The notes under the pieces: generated by a model
Told to the model about the DNA's origin: nothing
The model's input: only the letters and a program-made list of their open reading frames with translations
Database searches by the model: none
Part shown: positions 14,568 through 22,622 of the stretch, in pieces
Position numbering within the stretch: the stretch's first letter is position 1
Layout: every line of letters starts with the position of its first letter
Position numbers and translations under genes: made by a program
Assembly (NCBI GenBank): GCA_030682135.1
Contig: JAUXQT010000043.1
Coordinates: 1-64,000, forward strand
DNA: 64,000 nt
Reading direction: 5' to 3'
Source: Nitrospirota bacterium
GTDB taxonomy: Bacteria > Nitrospirota > Nitrospiria > Nitrospirales > Nitrospiraceae

Positions 14568-15980
14568 ATGGTCGCGTTCCGCACTCACATCCGCCGGTCG
14601 GCCCTGGCTCTCATGCTCGTCCTCCTGACTACCTTTGCCGTCTTGATCCACGCCGGTCTCTCGAACCTCCTCCATCGCCATATCGACGAGGAACTGTTCG
14701 CCCTCGCCCAGCACGAAGCCTCGAGGATCGAAATCACAACCGGCACCCTCACCACATTGGAAGATGACGAACAGCAGGAATTACGTGAGGCTGCCCGCTC
14801 TACCGTGGTGCTGAATCCAAACGGAACGATCATATGGAAGGGGGCGGCGGTGGTGGTGCGCCCCTCACTGGAAGCCGCTGTACTGGCCAATGTCCAACAG
14901 GGACGCACGGCCTACGACACGATCACCACGCCGAATCATGAATCTATCCGGCGCATCTCGCTCCCCATTACGAGGGACGGAACCGTGGAGTACATTCTTC
15001 AGACAGAGTCATCGCTCCGCATTGTGCAGGACGCCCTCCGCCTGTTGCGATTCCTGATTGGAGGCCTGGCGGCGGCCATGATCGGAGCGGCCTGGCTGGG
15101 GAGTCGCTGGCTCGCCCGTCAGGCACTGACGCCAGTCGACGTGCTCACCGCCACGGCAGAGCAGATCTCTGTCCCCTCGCTGAAGACCCGTGTGGTGCTG
15201 GATGCGCCATACGAAGAGTTTGCCCGATTGGCCCGCGTGTTCAACGCCATGTTAGACCGGCTGCACAGAGTCTTTGAGGGGCAACGTCAGTTCGTGGCCG
15301 ATGCGGCCCATGAGATACAGACTCCCTTGACCGTGATCAAGGGCACGATTGAGGTCGCATTGCTTAAGAGCCGGAGCGCCGACGAATATCGGGACGCGTT
15401 GGTCACCAACTTGGGGCAGATCGAACGGCTCAGCACCTTGACACGCTCCCTGTTGACGTTAGCCCAATTCTCCGGGGATCGCCCGCCCGTGCAGCTCATT
15501 CCACTGGAGTTGGAACCGTTAGTGCAGGATCTGGTACGGGAACTCACGGTCCTTGCTGAAGATCGGAAAGTTCAACTGACACTGGAGACGCACCCGGTGC
15601 CGCTCGTGTTGGGAGATCACGGACGACTGACTCAGCTGCTGATCAATCTGCTCGATAATGCGTTGGCCCATACGCCGCCAGCGGGAACGGTCACGCTACG
15701 GCTTCAACACAAAAACGGGCAGGTAGTGATGGAAGTGGAAGACACAGGCCCCGGCATCGCGCCGGAACATCTGCCCCATCTGTTTGAACGATTCTACCGG
15801 GGCGATCACGCGCGCGACAGGGGGTCGGGCGGAACGGGCCTCGGACTCGCGATCGTGAAAGAAATCGCGGAAGCCCATGGCGGAACCGTGCGCGCATCCA
15901 GCATACTCGGCAAGGGAACGGTCTTCACCTTCTCGCTTCCTCCGTACAGACCGTCGACCGTCAACTCTTGCGCCTCTTGA
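14568..15980 (+). CDS. Sensor histidine kinase of the metal-efflux locus
   Basis: The 470-residue inner-membrane kinase has an N-terminal membrane helix, a periplasmic sensor of about 130 residues, a second helix (about 160-180), a HAMP linker, a dimerisation domain with the phosphoacceptor His in D-A-A-H-E-I-Q-T-P-L (about residue 249), and an ATPase domain with L-L-D-N-A-L-A-H-T, D-T-G-P-G-I and G-T-G-L-G-L-A-I-V. The H-box is D-A-A-H-E-I-Q-T-P instead of the common D-A-S-H-E-L-R-T-P. It forms a pair with the regulator just before it and likely senses periplasmic metal. Confidence 0.93.
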   Translation: MVAFRTHIRRSALALMLVLLTTFAVLIHAGLSNLLHRHIDEELFALAQHEASRIEITTGTLTTLEDDEQQELREAARSTVVLNPNGTIIWKGAAVVVRPSLEAAVLANVQQGRTAYDTITTPNHESIRRISLPITRDGTVEYILQTESSLRIVQDALRLLRFLIGGLAAAMIGAAWLGSRWLARQALTPVDVLTATAEQISVPSLKTRVVLDAPYEEFARLARVFNAMLDRLHRVFEGQRQFVADAAHEIQTPLTVIKGTIEVALLKSRSADEYRDALVTNLGQIERLSTLTRSLLTLAQFSGDRPPVQLIPLELEPLVQDLVRELTVLAEDRKVQLTLETHPVPLVLGDHGRLTQLLINLLDNALAHTPPAGTVTLRLQHKNGQVVMEVEDTGPGIAPEHLPHLFERFYRGDHARDRGSGGTGLGLAIVKEIAEAHGGTVRASSILGKGTVFTFSLPPYRPSTVNSCAS

Positions 15981-16014
15981 CTTAGCCTCGGCGTGGGACT
16001 AGATTCCCAATTCT

Positions 16015-16851
16015 GTGAAACCAGGCCACACGAAAGCCCTCTCGGCTGCCACGCTGACCTTTCTCCGTCCGCTCGTCCGGCTCTTTCTCCGGAACGGCTT
16101 CGCGGCAAAAACATTCTTCGACCTCGCCAAGCAGACCTACGTCGAAGTCGCCCGGGACGAATGTGGCGTCAAAGGGAAACAGGCCTCCATCTCCCGCATC
16201 GCCATTCTGACCGGACTGACTCGCAAAGAAGTCCAGCTGCTACTGACCAGCCCTGAAGCCCGCGATACTGCGCCGGAAGAACAATACAACCGGGCCGCGA
16301 GAGTCATTGGCGGATGGCTGAAAGATCCGGCCTTCGGTGACGGAAAGGGGCACCCCGCTCCGCTCGAACTGGATGGCAAGCGTGGATCGTTTAGCGCGTT
16401 GGTCAAACGCTACAGTGGAGACATGCCTGTCCGCGCGATCTTCGACGAACTGGTACATGTCGGGGCCATCCAAGAACTCAAGGATGGGCGAATTTGCCTT
16501 CGTGCTCGAGGCTATATCCCTCAAAAGGGCGACGCTGAGAAACTCGCCATTCTTGGCACTGATACTGCAGATCTCATTGCAACGATCGATCACAACCTCT
16601 ACGAGACTCCAAGCAAGCCTCGATTCCAGCGAAAAGTGATGTACGACAACGTCCCGCAAGAGGCGGCGAAAGAATTTCAAATCCTTGCGGCGGCACAAGG
16701 ACAGGAATTCCTGGAAACACTGGACCGCTGGCTGGCCCATCGAGACCGCGATGTGAATCCGTCTTCAAAAGGCACGGGGCGGGTCCGAGTGGGACTGGGG
16801 ATCTATCAATTCGAAGAAGACGTGGACTCCAAATCGGGAAGTGCCTCGTGA
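16015..16851 (+). CDS. DUF6502 family protein
   Basis: This 278-residue soluble protein starts at GTG 16015 and has the DUF6502 opening: F-L-R-P-L-V-R-L-F-L-R-N-G, then F-F-D-L-A-K-Q-T-Y-V-E-V-A. A helix-turn-helix-like stretch follows (S-I-S-R-I-A-I-L-T-G-L-T-R-K-E-V, about residues 58-73), suggesting nucleic-acid binding. The C-terminal half is unannotated. Its stop overlaps the start of the DUF5666 lipoprotein (GTGA), so the two are translationally coupled and probably act together. The biological role is unknown. Confidence 0.8.
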   Translation: MKPGHTKALSAATLTFLRPLVRLFLRNGFAAKTFFDLAKQTYVEVARDECGVKGKQASISRIAILTGLTRKEVQLLLTSPEARDTAPEEQYNRAARVIGGWLKDPAFGDGKGHPAPLELDGKRGSFSALVKRYSGDMPVRAIFDELVHVGAIQELKDGRICLRARGYIPQKGDAEKLAILGTDTADLIATIDHNLYETPSKPRFQRKVMYDNVPQEAAKEFQILAAAQGQEFLETLDRWLAHRDRDVNPSSKGTGRVRVGLGIYQFEEDVDSKSGSAS

Positions 16852-18314
16852 GATGCTTCGGATCAATCTACAGATTTCTTCTCCTGACTGTCATCTTCGG
16901 GTCCTTCGCCTCCTGCGGCCCGAGTCCTCAGGCCGGCGGCGGGATCGGTGGAACTGGTTCCGTGGCCACGGTCTCAACGGGACCCGTCACAGGATTCGGC
17001 AGCGTCTTCGTATCCGGAAACGAGTTCGCTACGAACGGCACCAGCTTCACGGTCGATGGCATTCAGAATGCCAGTGAGCGGCAGCTCAAGAAGGGCATGA
17101 TCATCCTCGTCAATGGCACGATCTCCGAGGATTACAAGACGAACCAAATAGTCCAACGGACGGCCAGGACGATCCTATACGAGGACACCATCGAAGGCCC
17201 GGTCCAATTCATGGCTCAGGACGGTCTCAGCCTAATCGTGTTGGGACAAACCGTGCTGATCAACCAATCGACCATTATCGACCCCAGCGTCCCGGCCATC
17301 AGCAGTTTGAAGCAAAACGACCTGGTGGAAGTGAGCGGTTTCGTATCCGGCCCTGGCAGGGTCGTCGCCACCCTCATCGACCGCAAGAACTCGGGAGAAG
17401 CGACCAACTATCAGGTCAAAGGATTCATCTCTCAGCATGACGACAGTCGTCAGTCTTTTACCATCGGCAGCTTGGAGGTGAACTACGCGGGAGCAGACAT
17501 CGGCCAGATGAGAAGTCCTTCCGGCAATGCCTGGACCGGACTGTTAGTGGACGTTCACGGGGCCCAGGGGTTATCCGGAGCACCAGGCCAGTACGGCATC
17601 CGGATGTCCGCAACCAATGTGAAGCCGGAAACATTACGTGCAGAGAACAGTGAGAGCACAGAAATTGAAGGATTCGTATCCCAGGTCGGTACACCTGGCC
17701 ACTTCTACCTCGGCAACGTACCTGTACAAACGAGCGCCGGCACGACCTTTGAAGGGGGAACCATCAACGACATCCTAGTTGGAACACATCTGGAAGTGTA
17801 CGGTTCGCTGGCCGGCGGTATTGTGAATGCCACGAAAGTCGAATTTGAGGGAGAAACGGAGCTGCAGGCGAATGTGGCCGTGATCAATGCGACCGACAGC
17901 ACATTGACGTTAACAGGCTTATCCGCGCTTGCTATCCAATTTGATTCACAGACAGCCCTCCAGGGCCAGGGGAATCCACATAGCCTCACCGACCTTCAGG
18001 CTGGCGATCATCTTAAAATCCACGGTCAACTTCGTGGTGGAAATACGATCCTGGCAACGGAAGTGGAACGGAGTGCGCCAGCCTCAACCGTTCAGATAAA
18101 GGGATCGGTCATGTCTGCCGCAGATCCATTTCTCGTCCTCTTCGGATCTTCCATCGACACATCGTCGATTCCAGAGAATCGATTTCTTGGGCGCTATGGA
18201 GTGATCGGAAGAAGTGGCTTCTTTGCCGGTCTCTCAAGCGGTGAAAAAATCGTCCTCCGCGGGACCTATCAAGCAAATACTGTGACGTGGTCCTCGGCGT
18301 CACGTGGTGACTAG
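16848..18314 (+). CDS. DUF5666 repeat lipoprotein
   Basis: The 488-residue protein has a lipoprotein signal (F-A-S-C-G, Cys near residue 24), a glycine-rich G-G-G-I-G-G-T-G linker, then several repeats of the DUF5666 beta domain, each with patterns such as V-T-G-F-G-S-V-F-V-S-G-x-E-F, L-K-K-G-M-I-I-L-V-N-G and L-V-E-V-S-G-F. It is probably anchored to a membrane and exposed to the periplasm or surface. GTG 16848 overlaps the preceding stop. The function of the family is not established. Confidence 0.83.
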   Translation: MRCFGSIYRFLLLTVIFGSFASCGPSPQAGGGIGGTGSVATVSTGPVTGFGSVFVSGNEFATNGTSFTVDGIQNASERQLKKGMIILVNGTISEDYKTNQIVQRTARTILYEDTIEGPVQFMAQDGLSLIVLGQTVLINQSTIIDPSVPAISSLKQNDLVEVSGFVSGPGRVVATLIDRKNSGEATNYQVKGFISQHDDSRQSFTIGSLEVNYAGADIGQMRSPSGNAWTGLLVDVHGAQGLSGAPGQYGIRMSATNVKPETLRAENSESTEIEGFVSQVGTPGHFYLGNVPVQTSAGTTFEGGTINDILVGTHLEVYGSLAGGIVNATKVEFEGETELQANVAVINATDSTLTLTGLSALAIQFDSQTALQGQGNPHSLTDLQAGDHLKIHGQLRGGNTILATEVERSAPASTVQIKGSVMSAADPFLVLFGSSIDTSSIPENRFLGRYGVIGRSGFFAGLSSGEKIVLRGTYQANTVTWSSASRGD

Positions 18315-18377
18315 CCGTTAAGCGGCATAGCTCTCCCTCCAATCCTCCTTTGAGAAACGGACTTGGGACCGCTCAAT

Positions 18378-19004
18378 TTACTGCGTGATCTTGTTGACCG
18401 TGACGCTGGCTCTGGAGGGTTTCCATTGTTTGATGAGTTTCCTCACGTTCGTCACCTCGGCAGGCGTCAATTGCTTGGAGAGGATCTCGCTCTGTCGAGC
18501 CGCCTCCTCGTCACCCTGGGCGGCAGACAACACAAGCCACATGTACGCTTGGGATTTGTCCGATGCCACCCCCTGGCCGCCTCCCGCCAGTAGCTTCCCC
18601 AGGCTATGTTGCGCAGGGGCAAAACCTCTCTCTGCCGCAAGACGCCACCACCGGACGGCCTCTCTGTCGTCCTTCGGCACACCCGTGCCCTCCCAGTAAT
18701 TGTCACCGAGCGCATTTTGAGCGAAGGCATCCCCTTGCATGGCCGCCAGGCGATACCAACGGAGCGCTTCACGCTTATCTTTTGGCACACCCTGGCCGCG
18801 GTCGTACACAAGACCCAAGTTGAACTGGGCCTCCGCATCTCCCTTTTCAGCCTGCTTGTGCAATTGCTGAATGGGAGCCGCCAGCACGGTGCCTTGCTTG
18901 GCTATGTGAGGTGGCGTCTCTTGTGTCGCAGGTAGTGACCGTGACCCTCCACAGGCGTTCATCGATAACAGAATCGTACTGGCGATAATGATCCGACTCC
19001 ACAT
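18378..19004 (-). CDS. Sel1-repeat lipoprotein
   Basis: The 208-residue protein has a lipoprotein signal (S-M-N-A-C-G) and about four Sel1-like repeats: A-E-A-Q-F-N-L-G-L-V-Y-D-R-G-Q-G-V, A-F-A-Q-N-A-L-G-D-N-Y-W-E-G-T-G-V, A-P-A-Q-H-S-L-G-K-L-L-A-G-G-G-Q-G-V and a last Q-A-Y-M-W-L-V-L-S-A-A. Sel1 repeats form alpha-alpha superhelices that scaffold protein contacts. The ATG at 19004 follows AAGGAGG and is chosen over a codon 18 bases upstream. It is the last gene of the minus-strand run that begins with the multiheme cytochrome and ccm genes, 20 bases behind the oxidoreductase. Confidence 0.85.
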   Translation of the reverse strand: MWSRIIIASTILLSMNACGGSRSLPATQETPPHIAKQGTVLAAPIQQLHKQAEKGDAEAQFNLGLVYDRGQGVPKDKREALRWYRLAAMQGDAFAQNALGDNYWEGTGVPKDDREAVRWWRLAAERGFAPAQHSLGKLLAGGGQGVASDKSQAYMWLVLSAAQGDEEAARQSEILSKQLTPAEVTNVRKLIKQWKPSRASVTVNKITQ

Positions 19005-19024
19005 GGGGGCCTCCTTGAGCAATG

Positions 19025-20338
19025 CTACTTCGCCACAGCCGTGCCGTAGTAGGTATCGACCATCACGCCGATTTCTTTGAGCATAGGAGTGGGCAGAGTA
19101 CCGCCGGCACAGACAATCACGGCGTCGTTCTTCACTGAATAACTCTTACCCTCCTGCTCAAGCGTCACCGTATCTTCCTCAATCTGTTTCACACTCGCAT
19201 TCAGGAATATCTTCAGCTTCCCTTGTGTCGCAAATTCTTTTAGCCGCATCCGGTTCTTTTCCTTGGGCCGCGTGAGAATATCGTCACCCCTACTGGATAC
19301 CGACACCGTCGTACCCCGCTCTTCCGCAATCGCCAACGCCGCTTCGGCGGCGCTATCGCCGCCTCCCACTACCAGCACATGCTGTCCGCGATACTGTTCC
19401 GCATCGATCAGGCTGTACACCACCTTGGATTGTTCTTCACCCGGCACACCCAGTTTACGCGGCGTGCCGCGTCGGCCAATAGCTAGGAGCACGTTCTTCG
19501 TCCGATAGCTCTGCTTCGAAGTCTTGACCATAAACCCGTCACCGGCTTTCGTGATCGCCTCCATGCGCTCCTTGAAGTTGATCGTAAGTCCTGTTTTCCG
19601 AATGATGCCGTTCCAGAACTCGAGCAGTTCTTCTTTACTGATCTCCCGCCTATTGAACATGCCGATGATCGGCAACTTCATGGGAGCCGTCATCGCGAGC
19701 TTCCGCCGCGGGAAATGATAGACTGAACCGCCCAGGCCATCCTCCTGTTCAATCGTCACAAATCGTAACCCGGCTTCTTTCGCCGCCAGTGAGCCTGAGA
19801 TCCCGGCCGGTCCCGCCCCGACGATCACCACATCCAACTCATTCGCACTCCCCTTGTGCTTCAGGATGGACGCGATAGCCCGGGCCCCCTGGTCCACCCC
19901 TTTGCGAATCAATCCCATCCCACCTAACTCGCCGGCGATGTAGATCCCGGAGACGTTCGTTTCAAAGGTCGGCTTAACTTGCGGGATATCGATGCCGCGC
20001 TTCTCCGTCCCGAACACCAACTGAATCGCCTCGACCGGACAGGCCGCTTCGCAGGCTCCGTGGCCGATACAGTGATCGGGCTGAACGAGCACGGCTTTCC
20101 CTCTCACGATTCCGAGCGCATGCTCCGGACAGGCTTTCACGCAGGCGCTTGAGCCAATGCACTTATTGACATCGATGACGGGATGGAGCGTCAAGGGCTC
20201 CGCAACTCCAGACTTGATCGTCTCAGCCAGGCGAGCGCCGAATTGAGTTTCCTTTTTGCGGTGACGCCGGTAGTAGAGGAGCAGGACAAGAATCAGTGGC
20301 AGGAGGTAGAAGAGCGTGGTGAGATACGAGTGCGACAT
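19025..20338 (-). CDS. Membrane-anchored ferredoxin/FAD-NAD(P) oxidoreductase
   Basis: The 437-residue protein has an N-terminal membrane helix, two 4Fe-4S motifs (C-I-G-S-S-A-C-V-K-A-C-P and C-I-G-H-G-A-C-E-A-A-C-P, residues about 60-105), then a two-dinucleotide-binding flavoprotein: FAD site V-I-V-G-A-G-P-A-G-I-S-G and NAD(P) site V-V-G-G-G-D-S-A-A-E-A-A. The C-terminus resembles thioredoxin-reductase-like enzymes but lacks a redox C-x-x-C. It could pass electrons between NAD(P)H, flavin and a low-potential iron-sulphur partner at the membrane. It lies directly behind ccmI on the same strand, which links it to cytochrome assembly or respiration by context only. Confidence 0.85.
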   Translation of the reverse strand: MSHSYLTTLFYLLPLILVLLLYYRRHRKKETQFGARLAETIKSGVAEPLTLHPVIDVNKCIGSSACVKACPEHALGIVRGKAVLVQPDHCIGHGACEAACPVEAIQLVFGTEKRGIDIPQVKPTFETNVSGIYIAGELGGMGLIRKGVDQGARAIASILKHKGSANELDVVIVGAGPAGISGSLAAKEAGLRFVTIEQEDGLGGSVYHFPRRKLAMTAPMKLPIIGMFNRREISKEELLEFWNGIIRKTGLTINFKERMEAITKAGDGFMVKTSKQSYRTKNVLLAIGRRGTPRKLGVPGEEQSKVVYSLIDAEQYRGQHVLVVGGGDSAAEAALAIAEERGTTVSVSSRGDDILTRPKEKNRMRLKEFATQGKLKIFLNASVKQIEEDTVTLEQEGKSYSVKNDAVIVCAGGTLPTPMLKEIGVMVDTYYGTAVAK

Positions 20339-20353
20339 GGGAACGTCCCCGCG

Positions 20354-21640
20354 CTATGGGATTTCACGATCGATCACGACATTGATCCCCTTCACCCCTG
20401 GCTTGACCGGCTGACTCATGCCCTGCAAATCGCCGCTCTTCGCCATGGCCTCGCCGGACTTCGAGAGACGCGCGACAATCACGACGGTCCCGGCATCGGA
20501 CAACTTCCTGGACGGCATGGGACTCGTTGAATCGTCGAGCCGGAAGGTGAAGGGCAAATCTTTTTTCATGACGCGGACGATCGAGACCGGCATGGGCGGA
20601 CCCTCCACCGCCTTCGCAAACACAAAGAGGGTATCGGTAGGCGATCCCTTACCGGCCAAATGCGGTGCGAGGGTGACCGTTCCGGCGATCGCACGCTCCT
20701 GCCCCTTCTGCTTGGCAGGAGTGGCTGGTCCCGCTGGCGCGACCTTCACGGTTGCCGCCGTCCCCTTCTCCCCCGCGAGGCCCTTCGCTTCCTCAATGGC
20801 AGAGGCTAACTCTTGGAGCACTTCCGGCTCCGCATCGGGCGGCAAATTTGCGCGTGCCTGGACCCAATACCTCGCCGCATCCGCATACTGCTTTCGATCG
20901 AAGGCCACGGTGCCGACCATCATCAGCACTTTCACATTCTGTGGATCGAGCTTCAGCGCCTGCTGAATCAGCAGCTCCGGTTTTCCTTCCAATGTCCGGC
21001 CCTGAACGACGCCCAACGCGTCGGCATAGTCGGCCAGTAACTGGGCATCGCCAGAAACCAGGCTGACGGCTTTCTCGTAAATCGTCACGGCCTCGCTGTA
21101 CCGCCCCATGCTCACGTAGGAGCGGGCGAGCAGCGCCCATCCCACTCCGTCGTTGGGATTTTGCTCGAGTTTTGTCTTGAGCCGTTCCAACAGAGACTCG
21201 ATCCCTTCGGCACTCATGCGGTCGGAGTCCGAGCTGCCCTGCGCCGAAAACGCCGATGCGGATGGATGCGAGATCGCCAGCGGATTCCCGATCGTCCAGT
21301 ACAGGACCACACTCGCCAGAGGAACGACGATGGCGACGACGACTGCGACCAGACGGTTATTGACCTGCCACCCTGCTGCTGCCGGCACCGTCTCGGCACT
21401 CCCGGTTTCATCGAGCAGCCGGCGCTCGAGCTCAGACCGCGCCTGCCGACAGAGCTCCTCTGTCAACACCCCGTTCTTCTGGTCCTGTTCGAGTTCGGCA
21501 AACTGCTGCCGGTAGACCGCCAGTCTGTTCTCGCGCTCGCCCATCGCAACCGCAGCGGTTCGCCTGAGCAACGGCCAGAGTAGGAACGCGATCACAGAAA
21601 TGGTCATAGCCGATGCGATAAGCCCGAACATGAGAGTCAT
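20354..21640 (-). CDS. ccmI: Cytochrome c biogenesis protein CcmI (TPR)
   Basis: The 428-residue protein has two membrane helices around a basic cytoplasmic loop, the CcmI opening E-N-R-L-A-V-Y-R-Q-Q-F-A-E-L-E-x-D, TPR repeats in the middle (G-W-A-L-L-A-R-S-Y-V-S-M-G-R-Y-S-E-A) and a C-terminal beta domain with V-F-V-F-A-K-A-type sequence (L-F-V-F-A-K-A-V-E-G-P-P-M-P). CcmI holds unfolded apocytochromes in the periplasm for haem attachment. Its ATG overlaps the ccmH stop by ATGA. It is the last ccm gene in the run. Confidence 0.93.
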   Translation of the reverse strand: MTLMFGLIASAMTISVIAFLLWPLLRRTAAVAMGERENRLAVYRQQFAELEQDQKNGVLTEELCRQARSELERRLLDETGSAETVPAAAGWQVNNRLVAVVVAIVVPLASVVLYWTIGNPLAISHPSASAFSAQGSSDSDRMSAEGIESLLERLKTKLEQNPNDGVGWALLARSYVSMGRYSEAVTIYEKAVSLVSGDAQLLADYADALGVVQGRTLEGKPELLIQQALKLDPQNVKVLMMVGTVAFDRKQYADAARYWVQARANLPPDAEPEVLQELASAIEEAKGLAGEKGTAATVKVAPAGPATPAKQKGQERAIAGTVTLAPHLAGKGSPTDTLFVFAKAVEGPPMPVSIVRVMKKDLPFTFRLDDSTSPMPSRKLSDAGTVVIVARLSKSGEAMAKSGDLQGMSQPVKPGVKGINVVIDREIP

Positions 21641-22098
21641 GAGCGTTTGGTTCCTTCCGAGAGCAGTTGCGCAACCGCTTCATGGTCCTCAGCAGAGAGC
21701 GCGGGATCTGGCGCCGTCTTCGCTCGTCGCCGCAACGAAACGGCTAACGTGACCCCTCCCACCACGAGCAAGAGAAACGGGCCCAGCCAGAGAAAGGTCG
21801 TCGTGGCCTTGAGCGGAGGCCGGTATAACACGAAGTCGCCGTACCGTTGCACCAGGAAGTCGCGAATCTCCTGGTCGCTCATATTTTTCGCGATCATCTC
21901 GCGGACTTCTCGGCGCAAATCTTCGGCCAAAGGCGCGGTCGAATCTGCCAGCGTCTGGTTCTGACAGACGAGACAGCGCAACTCCAGGGCAAGGGTCTTC
22001 AGACGCGCCTCGGCCTGCGGATTCTCAGCCAGCGGTCTCGCTTCCTCTGCCGCTGCGAGGCAGGGGATCAAGAGCAACACCAGTAACCAGCGTCTCAT
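21637..22098 (-). CDS. ccmH: Cytochrome c biogenesis protein CcmH
   Basis: This 153-residue protein has a signal peptide, the conserved L-R-C-L-V-C-Q-N-Q-T motif (about residues 41-50) and one C-terminal membrane helix. The two cysteines reduce the CxxCH thiols of apocytochromes before haem ligation in the periplasm. It overlaps both ccmG and ccmI by ATGA. The length matches the short bacterial CcmH/NrfF type, so the TPR portion is supplied by the separate CcmI. Confidence 0.95.
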   Translation of the reverse strand: MRRWLLVLLLIPCLAAAEEARPLAENPQAEARLKTLALELRCLVCQNQTLADSTAPLAEDLRREVREMIAKNMSDQEIRDFLVQRYGDFVLYRPPLKATTTFLWLGPFLLLVVGGVTLAVSLRRRAKTAPDPALSAEDHEAVAQLLSEGTKRS

Positions 22099-22622
22099 TG
22101 TTGTTGTAACTCCCGCACCAGGGGCATGATTTTCTTGTCCAAAATACTCTCATCCAGCGGGCCAATCTGTTTGTAGCGGATCACCCCCGCTTTATCGATC
22201 ACGTACGTTTCAGGAACGCCATAGACTCCATAGTTGATGCCTACACGCCCCGATTCATCGACCGCAATGGCCAAATAGGGATTCCCCCATCGCTGCAGCC
22301 AGGCAATCCCCTCGTCCCGCCGATCCTTGTAGTCCATGCCGTAGATCGGGACTTCGCCGGTTTTTGCGAGCTGCATCAGCACAGGATGCTCTTCCTTGCA
22401 GCCACCGCACCACGAAGCCCAGAAATTCAGCAGCCAGACTGTGCCGCGCAGATCCTGCAGCGACAACATCTGCTGAGGTTCGTGTAATTGCGGCAGGGCG
22501 AACTCCGGCGCCGGTTTCCCCACTAACGGCGATGGCACTTCGCGAGGGTTCAAGGTGAGTCCAATGCCCAGAAACCCGACGACCACCACAAAGATCGCAA
22601 GAGGGAGAAGGAACCGTTTCAT
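22095..22622 (-). CDS. ccmG: Thiol:disulfide interchange protein CcmG/DsbE
   Basis: The 175-residue protein has an N-terminal membrane anchor and a thioredoxin-like domain with W-C-G-G-C in the segment L-N-F-W-A-S-W-C-G-G-C (about residues 70-80). The usual CcmG active site is W-C-x-x-C. The cis-Pro region G-V-Y-G-V-P-E-T-Y-V-I-D-K is also present. It keeps CcmH or the apocytochrome thiols reduced in the periplasm. It overlaps ccmF and ccmH by four bases each. Confidence 0.95.
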   Translation of the reverse strand: MKRFLLPLAIFVVVVGFLGIGLTLNPREVPSPLVGKPAPEFALPQLHEPQQMLSLQDLRGTVWLLNFWASWCGGCKEEHPVLMQLAKTGEVPIYGMDYKDRRDEGIAWLQRWGNPYLAIAVDESGRVGINYGVYGVPETYVIDKAGVIRYKQIGPLDESILDKKIMPLVRELQQQ